Assembly (NCBI GenBank): GCA_964509505.1
Contig: CAZDYP010000024.1
Span: forward strand, 1-38,656
Source: CAZDYP01 sp964509505
GTDB taxonomy: Bacteria; Chloroflexota; Anaerolineae; JACRMK01
Direction of reading: 5' to 3'
DNA length: 38,656 nucleotides
A program made the position numbers and the translations under genes. Below are positions 16,596 to 23,312 of the stretch, in pieces; the first letter of the stretch is position 1, and each line of letters starts with the position of its first letter. The notes under the pieces were generated by a model that was not told where the DNA came from, ran no database searches, and saw only the letters and a list, made by a program, of their open reading frames with translations.

Positions 16596-18005
16596 TTAGA
16601 TTTTTTCCAGCTCAAATGCCGCGTGAATCGCGCGCAAACTTTCGTCGGCGTCGCTCTCTTTGACGACGAGCGAGAGATTATATTCCGATGAGCCTTGCGC
16701 GATGCTGATGACGTTGATGCCGCGCTCGCCCAACACGCCGAACACGCGCGCCGCGATGCCCGGCGTGTGGCGCATCCCTGCGCCGATCACCGCGACAATC
16801 GCCACGTCATGGTCGGCGCGCACACCGTCAATGTTGCCGCGCAAGCGCTCCAACTCAAACTCCGCTTCGAGCGCGGCAATCGCGCGGCGCGATTCGGCGT
16901 TGTCAATCACCACACAAATATCCAACTCCGACGACGACTGTGCGATCATCATCACGCTAATGCTCTCGCGCGCAATCGCGGAAAACATTTTTGCCGCGAC
17001 GCCCGGCACGCCCGCCATGCCACGCCCTTCGAGCGAGAGGATGCACAATTTCTTGATGGCGGTGATGCCTTTAACCGCGCGCCCATTCGTCGTGACGGTT
17101 GGCACGATGCGTGTGCCTGCGTGGTCTGGCTCAAACGTGTTGAGAATCAACACGGGCTTGCCTTTATTGGCGACGGGCGCAATCGTCTTGGGATGCAAGA
17201 CCTTCGCGCCGAAGTACGACAACTCCGCCGCCTCCGCATACGAGATTTCAGACAAGGTGCGCGCGTTGGACACAATGCGCGGGTCGGCAGTCATCACGCC
17301 GTTCACATCCGTCCAAATCCACACCTCATCCGCATCGAGCGCCGCGCCGATGATGGTCGCGGTATAGTCGCTGCCGCCGCGCCCGAGCGTGGTGGTGACG
17401 CCCTCGCGCGTTGCGCCCATGAAACCTGTCACGACAGGCACATACCCGCTTTGTAACAAGGGCTTGAGACGCGCCTGCGCCTGCGCCGTGGTCTCAGACA
17501 TCAGCGGCGTCGCATTGCCGAAATTATTGTCGGTGACAATCAGCGCGGTCGCTTCGATGCTTTCAGAATTCACGCCACGCTCGCGTAACGCCTGCGCAAC
17601 TAATGGCACACACAAGCTTTCGCCCATCGAAGAAATGGCGTCGAGGCCGCGCGCCGTGAGCTCGCCGAGAATGTGGACGCTGCGTCCCAAGTTCTCGAAC
17701 TGCATCAGCTGTGCGTCGAGCTGGGCGATCAATTGGTCTTGCGCCTCACGTTTTGCGGCAACGCTTTGCGCGGCGGCGATGTGTTGCGCGAACAGGCGGC
17801 GGCGTGTGTCTAACAACGGCGCGAGGTCGCCTTGCGCCGCCGCTTTCGCCGCTGCAATCAACAAGTTCGTCACGCCGCTCATCGCAGAGGACACGACGAC
17901 CACTTGATGTCCTTGCCTCGTGGCGTGTTGCGCCAATTCTGCGACTTTCTTGATGCGTTCACCATCACCCACCGAGGTGCCGCCAAATTTCATCACAATC
18001 AACAT
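16596..18005 (-). CDS. lysC: aspartate kinase
   Basis: First enzyme of the aspartate pathway to lysine, threonine and methionine (EC 2.7.2.4), about 469 aa. The N-terminal catalytic domain has KFGGTS at residues 6-11, VVVVSSAMSGVTN, GRGGSDYTA and WTDVNGVMTADPR. Two C-terminal ACT domains (LSLEGRGMAGVPGVAAKMF and VAVIGAGMRHTPGIAARVF) point to feedback control by an end product. The start is ATG 18005; an in-frame TTG at 18014 is a poorer choice. The stop codon is a target-site copy of the MITE-like element, so the last residues may differ from the ancestral protein, though the usual end (FELEKI) looks intact. Confidence 0.96.
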   Translation of the reverse strand: MLIVMKFGGTSVGDGERIKKVAELAQHATRQGHQVVVVSSAMSGVTNLLIAAAKAAAQGDLAPLLDTRRRLFAQHIAAAQSVAAKREAQDQLIAQLDAQLMQFENLGRSVHILGELTARGLDAISSMGESLCVPLVAQALRERGVNSESIEATALIVTDNNFGNATPLMSETTAQAQARLKPLLQSGYVPVVTGFMGATREGVTTTLGRGGSDYTATIIGAALDADEVWIWTDVNGVMTADPRIVSNARTLSEISYAEAAELSYFGAKVLHPKTIAPVANKGKPVLILNTFEPDHAGTRIVPTVTTNGRAVKGITAIKKLCILSLEGRGMAGVPGVAAKMFSAIARESISVMMIAQSSSELDICVVIDNAESRRAIAALEAEFELERLRGNIDGVRADHDVAIVAVIGAGMRHTPGIAARVFGVLGERGINVISIAQGSSEYNLSLVVKESDADESLRAIHAAFELEKI

Positions 18006-18039
18006 GTAAGCCAATGCCCTTTACGGATGCGGCTGAGGT

Positions 18040-18100
18040 AAACGGGGCTCCGCATTCGCTCGCTTCCCCGTTCCCCGCTTACCCGTTTCCGCGTTTCTTT
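18040..18100. repeat. CCCGTTT/GGTAAACG word array
   Basis: GGTAAACGGGG is followed by CGCTTCCCCGTTCCCCGC and TTACCCGTTTCC. AACGGGG and CCCCGTT pair. It is related to the array at 1503-1622, and sits between aspartate kinase and the small gene at 18105. Confidence 0.55.
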
Positions 18101-18104
18101 CAAC

Positions 18105-18371
18105 TCAATCGGGGTTCTTCCAGCGATTCAGCTGCGCTTGCCAATCGCCATCGCCGTTCCATTTAGCAACGACGGCTGCGATCAACGCTGGTCGTTTGAC
18201 TGGGTCGTGCCAATACTGTTGCACCGCGCGATTACAAATCGCATCATCCGAGCCAGGCTCAAGCCCCAACACATCTTGCAAGATGCCGCTCAGACGCACG
18301 CGCATCGCCGCTGTGTTCGGCACGCCGACAGCAGTGAAGAGTTCGGGGTAGTTTTTGGTGTAAGCAGACAT
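18105..18371 (-). CDS. hypothetical protein, 5' end lost in assembly gap
   Basis: At least 88 codons. The first visible residue is a Met exactly at the edge of the N run, so the true start may lie in the gap. The text (ELFTAVGVPNTAAMRVRLSGI, then DDAICNRAVQQYWHDPVKRPALIAAV, ending LNRWKNPD) looks like genuine helical protein with normal composition, but I do not recognise a family. It ends next to a word array. Confidence 0.5.
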   Translation of the reverse strand: MSAYTKNYPELFTAVGVPNTAAMRVRLSGILQDVLGLEPGSDDAICNRAVQQYWHDPVKRPALIAAVVAKWNGDGDWQAQLNRWKNPD

Positions 18372-18471
18372 NNNNNNNNNNNNNNNNNNNNNNNNNNNNN
18401 NNNNNNNNNNNNNNNNNNNNNNNNNNNNNNNNNNNNNNNNNNNNNNNNNNNNNNNNNNNNNNNNNNNNNNN
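18372..18471. other. assembly gap (100 N)
   Basis: Exactly 100 N, the usual placeholder for unknown length. Confidence 0.99.
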
Positions 18472-18480
18472 CATGCTTTA

Positions 18481-18528
18481 TGAACATCAAGCTGACTACT
18501 GACTACTGGCTACTGACTACTTTTTCAA
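18481..18528. repeat. tandem GACTACT words
   Basis: TGACTACTGACTACTGGC and TACTGACTACTTTTT form a short stuttering array right after the gap and at the 3' end of the methyltransferase gene, whose stop codon lies in it. Confidence 0.6.
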
Positions 18529-19701
18529 GGTGAGTTCCATCCCATTGCCAATGTGTAACGACACACTCATGGCATCGTCGCGCGATTGGACATGCTTGAC
18601 GTACGGCGCAAGCTGCTCTTTGAGGTCGTCAATGTTGTCGGCGATGATCAACCCGCCTGACTTCATTTTGGGCCACAGCTGTTCGACGTAAGCGATGTAT
18701 TCCTCTTTGATGGCATCAATGAATGCGAAGTCGAATGGGCCGTTGAGCGTTTGCAGCACGTCGAGCGCCTTGCCTTTGACAAGCCCGATGTGCGACGCGA
18801 CTTTCGCCTTTGCAAAACTTTCGTTGGCGAATTTGATTTTGGCTGGGTCAGGCTCAATCGTCAACACGCGCCCACCCGTCAGCTGCATCGCCGACGCGAG
18901 CCACACGCCCGAATAACCCGTGGAGGTGCCCAGCTCGATGACCGATTTGGCATTCACGGCAACCGCCAGGATATGCAACACTTTGCCCGCCACGCGCGGC
19001 ACCGCTAGTGATATGTGCTTGTGCGTCTTCGCATACACTTCGAGCTCGGCCAACGTCGCCACAACCGGCGCAGGCAAGCCTCTCTCATCTACACGCAGGC
19101 TCACCTCTTCGCCGCGCCCCACATCCACCGTCACACTGAACAAACCTTTGGTGCGTTGCGCCTTCTCGATGTAGCCGCCGAGTTGGTCGGCGTGCGATAA
19201 CACATTGTCGGCGATGACGAGCCCATGACGCCTCACTTTGCTCAACGACAAATCGAGAAAGTTCTCGTAATCGTCTTTCTCGGCGTCAATGAAAATCAAA
19301 TCGTAATCGTCACGCAGTTGCTTAATGATGGTGTGCGCGTCGCCTTGATACTGAGCGATGACTTCGCTCACGCCTGCCCGTTGGAAGTGTTCCGCTGCGG
19401 CTTTGACACGCTCTGGATACAATTCAATCGTATCCACGTGTCCGCCCATGGCTTGCGCCGCCCATGCCCACCAGAGCGTCGAGTAGCCGTACGACGTGCC
19501 GATTTCCAACATGCGCTTGGATTGGCACGCGCGTATGAGGATGTGGATGAACTTCGCTGCCTCGGGCACGATGGCGCGCATCCGCTGCGACGACGGCAAA
19601 CCCGCGTCGCGTTCACGTTGGTCGCGCGCTTCGAGCTCGCGCATGAGGGATTGCAATCGGTCCAACACCACCTCCCTATGGTTGCTTCTTGATGTACTCA
19701 T
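18517..19701 (-). CDS. tandem-duplicated SAM-dependent O-methyltransferase
   Basis: 394 aa made of two catechol-O-methyltransferase-like domains in a row. The first has LEIGTSYGYSTLWWA and IFIDAEKDDYENFLDL, then GLVIADNVL. The second has IELGTSTGYSGVWLA, FAFIDAIKEEYIAYVEQL and GLIIADNI. Both SAM-binding glycine motifs and both metal-side acidic motifs are present, so both could be active. Normal family members are about 215 aa with one domain. The substrate is unknown. The start is uncertain: ATG 19701 follows directly on the stop of a broken small gene without a ribosome site, while TTG 19665 has GGGAGG five bases before it and may be the true start. Confidence 0.85.
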   Translation of the reverse strand: MSTSRSNHREVVLDRLQSLMRELEARDQRERDAGLPSSQRMRAIVPEAAKFIHILIRACQSKRMLEIGTSYGYSTLWWAWAAQAMGGHVDTIELYPERVKAAAEHFQRAGVSEVIAQYQGDAHTIIKQLRDDYDLIFIDAEKDDYENFLDLSLSKVRRHGLVIADNVLSHADQLGGYIEKAQRTKGLFSVTVDVGRGEEVSLRVDERGLPAPVVATLAELEVYAKTHKHISLAVPRVAGKVLHILAVAVNAKSVIELGTSTGYSGVWLASAMQLTGGRVLTIEPDPAKIKFANESFAKAKVASHIGLVKGKALDVLQTLNGPFDFAFIDAIKEEYIAYVEQLWPKMKSGGLIIADNIDDLKEQLAPYVKHVQSRDDAMSVSLHIGNGMELTLKK

Positions 19702-19818
19702 TTATCTTGTTGGGCGGCACGATGATATTGATGGTGTATAACTTCCATTGAGACCCAGTGAATAAGCCACGTAGCCATCGGCGTGTTTCTCGACAATGAT
19801 GTTAAGCCATTTCGTCAT
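19702..19818 (-). pseudogene. HicB-like antitoxin remnant
   Basis: ATG 19818, preceded by AAGGAAGAG, gives MTKWLNIIVEKHADGYVAYS, close to the N-terminus of HicB-type antitoxins (beta strands followed by a GYVAYPLGLKG-like stretch), but the frame stops after 38 residues. From about 19755 a different frame reads protein-like (YTINIIVPPNKINEYIKKQP) and stops just before the GGGAGG of the methyltransferase gene. A frameshift or recombination probably broke the gene. No HicA toxin is seen beside it. The family assignment is from short similarity. Confidence 0.45.
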
Positions 19819-19958
19819 TGTGTCTCTTCCTTTCAGCTGACCGCAATTCTTTCTCGCGTATTGGACCTCTCAAATCAAACGCAATAAACCTTGCTGTCGA
19901 AATTTTTACGCGCTGTTCCCACCTGGTGCTTTGCCTGTTTCAGCCACCGCTTGACTTG

Positions 19959-19991
19959 GCGCGCCACGCCGTTGGCTGTGGCGCGCTTTTT
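19959..19991 (+). terminator. GC-rich hairpin followed by T5
   Basis: GCGCGCCAC (19959-19967) pairs with GTGGCGCGC (19978-19986), then TTTTT. The T run suits plus-strand transcription, yet no plus-strand gene precedes it. On the minus strand it lies just past the acyl-CoA synthetase stop. The rest of 19819-20006 shows nothing clear. Confidence 0.45.
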
Positions 19992-20006
19992 CAGCCACTC
20001 CGCGCG

Positions 20007-21938
20007 TTACACGCTCATCACCTTCAAATCTGCCTTGATTTTCACGACTCGCCCATCCTCGTACGTGATGTTCGTGTCAACGTGCGCTAGGTCGGTGTTA
20101 GGATTGTAGAGCGCGGCGACGATATCCTTGTAACGCTCTTCCAAGAACGCGCGGCGCAGTTTGCGTGTGCGCGTTAGCTCGTCGTCGTCAGCGTCGAACT
20201 CTTTGTAGAGATTCAAGAAGCGTTTGATGCGCGCAGGCTCTGGCAAATCTTTGTTGATGTTCGCAATCGCGTCGCGCACAAGCTCATACACCTTTGGCTC
20301 TTGCGAGAGCTCTTGATAGGTTGTGTACGCAATGTTGTGCGACTCCGCCCATTCGCCAACCACCGCATAATCAATCGCGATGACTGCCGTGACGAATGGG
20401 CGCTGATGTCCAATCGTCCACGTATCTTTGATGTAAGGCGAAAATTTCAAGCGGCTCTCGATATACATCGGCGAGAACTTGCGTCCATCGCTCAACCTCA
20501 TCACGTCCTTCGTACGATCAAAGAAGACCAGATGACCGTCCTCTGTGATGAAGCCCGTGTCGCCCGAATGCAGCCAACCATCACGCAACGTCTTCGCCGT
20601 CTCATCGGGCATTTTGTAATAGCCCTTGAACACCGACGGGCTGCGCGAGATGATTTCGCCTTCAGGCGTGATTTGCACTTCGGTTTCGGGCAGCGGCTTG
20701 CCCACCGTGTCGAGGCGCACGTCGTCGCTGCGATGCACGACGGAGATGCCCGCAATTTCCGTCTGCCCATAAATCTGCTTCATGTTCACGCCAATCGCGT
20801 GAAAGAATTTGAAATGATCGGGGCTGATGGCGGAACCGCCGATGTAAGCATTCTTGACGCGCGACATACCGAGGTGGTCGCGCAATGGGCGATGCACCAG
20901 CCAATCGGCGAGCTTGCCCTTGAGCTTCAACGCGCTCGATGGCGTTTGTTTGTTGAACTTTGCCTCCGCCAATTGATAGCCGACGCTCACGCCCCACTCA
21001 TACACTTTGCGTTTGATGAAACTCGCGTCAGTGTATTTCACTTGCAGCGTCCGCACCATCTGCTCGTACAAACGCGCCGCCGAAAACATGACGTGGGGCC
21101 CGATCTCACGCAAATCAGACAGCACTGTTTCAGGTTCTTCGGGGAAGTTGATCGTGAAGCCTGCCATTAGCCCACACGCCAGCGACATCATCTGCTCCCC
21201 AATCCACGCGAACGGCAAGAACGAGACGAAATCTTCATGCGCGTAGTATGGGTCAACTTGCAGCAAGTTCTTGCCCATGCGCAGCAAATTGCTATGTGTC
21301 AAGAGCGCACCCTTCGGCGCAGAGGTCGTGCCTGAAGTGTAAAGCAACAGCGCGATGTCATCGCCTTTCGTCTGCGCGACGAGCTCATCAAAGCGCTGGG
21401 GCTGCTGCTGCCTCACCATTTCGCCGCGCTGCATCAGCTCAGGCAATGGCAGCAGCGCCGCATCATCGTAGTTCCGCATTCCCTTCGGGTCATCATAGAC
21501 GATGTGCTTGAGTTGCGGACAGTGCGCGCGAATCGAGAGCGCCTTGTCCACCTCCTCTTGTCCCTCGCAGAACATTACGCGCGCGTCGGAATGATTGACG
21601 ATGTACTGCACCTCGTCGAGCAGCGAATCCTGATACACCCACACTGCCACCCCGCCCACGCACAACGTCGCCATCTCCGCGAACAAGCCCTCAGGCCGAT
21701 TGTCGCCAATCAGGACGAGCTTATCGTCTCGCTGGATGCCGAGTTGCTGTAAACCCAACGTGAGCCGTTGCACCGCGGCAAGATACGCACGCCACGTCAA
21801 CGGCCGCCAGATGCCATATTCCTTCTCACGCAACGCCACTTTGTCGCCGTAATGGGCGGCGGCTTGCACGAAGGCTTTAGGAATCGAGAGGTCAGGAGTA
21901 ATAGGTAATGAGTAATTGGCGCTTGGTGATTGAGGCAT
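20007..21938 (-). CDS. long-chain acyl-CoA synthetase (AMP-forming)
   Basis: 643 aa. It activates a fatty acid with ATP and CoA. ANL-superfamily motifs: YTSGTTSAPKG (P-loop, near residue 200), QIYGQTE, SGDTGFITEDGHLVFFDRTKD and a basic C-terminal region (RTRKLRRAF) carrying the catalytic-lysine area. The length and text fit the FAA1/AMP-binding proteins that often sit with branched-chain transporter genes, and a LivG-like ATPase lies upstream on the same strand. AGGAAA precedes the ATG. Residues 5-15 (PSANYSLPITPD) are encoded by a GGTAATGAGTAATTGG word array, so the array has entered the N-terminal coding region. Confidence 0.93.
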   Translation of the reverse strand: MPQSPSANYSLPITPDLSIPKAFVQAAAHYGDKVALREKEYGIWRPLTWRAYLAAVQRLTLGLQQLGIQRDDKLVLIGDNRPEGLFAEMATLCVGGVAVWVYQDSLLDEVQYIVNHSDARVMFCEGQEEVDKALSIRAHCPQLKHIVYDDPKGMRNYDDAALLPLPELMQRGEMVRQQQPQRFDELVAQTKGDDIALLLYTSGTTSAPKGALLTHSNLLRMGKNLLQVDPYYAHEDFVSFLPFAWIGEQMMSLACGLMAGFTINFPEEPETVLSDLREIGPHVMFSAARLYEQMVRTLQVKYTDASFIKRKVYEWGVSVGYQLAEAKFNKQTPSSALKLKGKLADWLVHRPLRDHLGMSRVKNAYIGGSAISPDHFKFFHAIGVNMKQIYGQTEIAGISVVHRSDDVRLDTVGKPLPETEVQITPEGEIISRSPSVFKGYYKMPDETAKTLRDGWLHSGDTGFITEDGHLVFFDRTKDVMRLSDGRKFSPMYIESRLKFSPYIKDTWTIGHQRPFVTAVIAIDYAVVGEWAESHNIAYTTYQELSQEPKVYELVRDAIANINKDLPEPARIKRFLNLYKEFDADDDELTRTRKLRRAFLEERYKDIVAALYNPNTDLAHVDTNITYEDGRVVKIKADLKVMSV

Positions 21939-21997
21939 GATAGTTTCCTGTTAAGTGTTATAGCTCTACCGACTTGAGTGAACTTTGGATAGTCAGC

Positions 21998-22169
21998 TGT
22001 CAGACTTCTTATGAACTGTAAGAAATTAATTCGGGTACGGCGGCGACAACGGACAATCCAACGGACTAGCGGATGGCCATTGTGGCTGTCAGCTTGTCCG
22101 CTGTGATGTCCACTGTCGCCGCATCCTATACCCGTACTATTTTTTGAAACTTCATAAGAAGTCCGACAT
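21998..22169. mobile_element. 172-bp MITE-like hairpin element, second family
   Basis: Ends TGTCAGACTTCTTATGAA and the complement of TGTCGGACTTCTTATGAA (18 bp, one mismatch). Inner arms: GCGGCGACA pairs with TGTCGCCGC, plus GGACA with TGTCC and GGGTA with TACCC. No coding capacity and no obvious target duplication. It lies between the acyl-CoA synthetase start and the ABC ATPase. The 125 bp between it and 22294 show nothing else. Confidence 0.7.
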
Positions 22170-22294
22170 CTTTGCTGGCGTTCTATCTCAAAGCCAGTAG
22201 AGCCAGTTTTACTCACTCCTGTTACGCACTGATAGTCAACGCTTGAATCAGCGCAGTGTGCTTTGACATTTGCTCACATCCTTTTTCGTTCACC

Positions 22295-23137
22295 TCAACG
22301 CCGCGACACGTACAGCTCGTTCTCGTCTTCCGCGCCCATATAGGCGCGGCGCACCTGCTCGTTCTCGCGGATTGCGGCGGGTGTGCCTTCTGCGATTTTC
22401 TCGCCGAAGTTCAACACAGCGACACGGTCCGAAATGTCCATCACCACGCCCATGTCGTGTTCGATCAGCACGCACGTCACCTGCCACTTCTTTTCTTCGT
22501 TGATGTCGAGGATGAATCGCGCCATGTCTTCCACTTCTTCGAGGTTCAGTCCCGCCATTGGCTCGTCCAGCAAAATGATTTTGGGATTGAGCGCGAGCGC
22601 GCGCGCCAACTCGACGCGCTTCTGCAAGCCGTAGGGCAACATCCCTACGATCTGGTGGCGAATATGCTCGATTTCCAGCTCGTCAATGACCTCTCGCTCG
22701 ATGAACGCGCGTGCTTCAATTTCCTCTTTCGCCGCCGCGCCCAGATAGACGCCGCCCGTCAGCAAGTTCGTCTTCAAATGAATGTGTCGTCCCAAGCGAA
22801 TATTATCGAGCACGGTCATGCCGCTGAACAATTCGATTTTCTGGAACGTGCGCGCAATGCCCAACTGCGCGCGTTGATAGGGTTTGAGTCGCGTGATGTC
22901 GTGCCCTTCAAACGTAATGCGCCCACGTTGCGGATGATACAAACCGTTGATGCAATTCAACATCGCTGTCTTGCCCGCGCCGTTCGGACCGATGATTGAA
23001 AAAATCTCACCCTGACGCACTGAGAACGAAACGCCCTTCAAGGCCGTGATGCCGCCAAAGGCAAGCGAGATGTCCTCCACGACGAGCTGCGTGGGCGCTG
23101 CGGGATTGTCGGTTGGTGAGGCGATGGAGATAGACAT
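22295..23137 (-). CDS. livG: LivG-type branched-chain amino acid ABC transporter ATPase
   Basis: About 280 aa, cytoplasmic ATPase subunit. Walker A GPNGAGKT, Q-loop area ARTFQKIELF, signature LPYGLQKRVELARAL (a variant of the usual LSYGxQR), Walker B IILLDEPMAGLN and the switch His in LIEHDMGVVMD. It carries the LivG-specific extra segment after the Q loop (LGRHIHLKTNLL). The start is ATG 23137 with AGGAG upstream; an in-frame TTG at 23161 overlaps that ribosome site and is rejected. No LivF, LivH, LivM or binding protein is in the window. The neighbouring acyl-CoA synthetase suggests transport of a carboxylate or fatty-acid-linked substrate, by inference from common gene order. Confidence 0.9.
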   Translation of the reverse strand: MSISIASPTDNPAAPTQLVVEDISLAFGGITALKGVSFSVRQGEIFSIIGPNGAGKTAMLNCINGLYHPQRGRITFEGHDITRLKPYQRAQLGIARTFQKIELFSGMTVLDNIRLGRHIHLKTNLLTGGVYLGAAAKEEIEARAFIEREVIDELEIEHIRHQIVGMLPYGLQKRVELARALALNPKIILLDEPMAGLNLEEVEDMARFILDINEEKKWQVTCVLIEHDMGVVMDISDRVAVLNFGEKIAEGTPAAIRENEQVRRAYMGAEDENELYVSRR

Positions 23138-23244
23138 GAGAACGAGAGCTCCTGATTGCAATTGCGCCGATTATATCTTGCCTGTGCATACGGGTCAAAG
23201 AACTTGCGCTTTGCCTCATGCGCGTTACAATCAAGTCATCAGTG

Positions 23245-23294
23245 AACCGTGAACAGTAGCATAGCACAATGAATGTCGCAAACTGTTCACGGTT
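23245..23294. repeat. 13-bp inverted repeat upstream of the SpoIID-like gene
   Basis: AACCGTGAACAGT (23245-23257) is exactly complementary to 23282-23294, followed by a second GACTGTTCAC and T5. It is the same style as the other word arrays. It lies between divergent genes. Confidence 0.65.
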
Positions 23295-23312
23295 GACTGT
23301 TCACTTTTTCTC

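Noticed and set aside
20301..21170. 289-codon plus-strand frame opposite the acyl-CoA synthetase
   Set aside because: Antisense shadow; its residues follow from the GC-rich codon use of the real gene.
22256..22999. 247-codon plus-strand frame opposite livG
   Set aside because: Antisense shadow of an unmistakable ABC ATPase.
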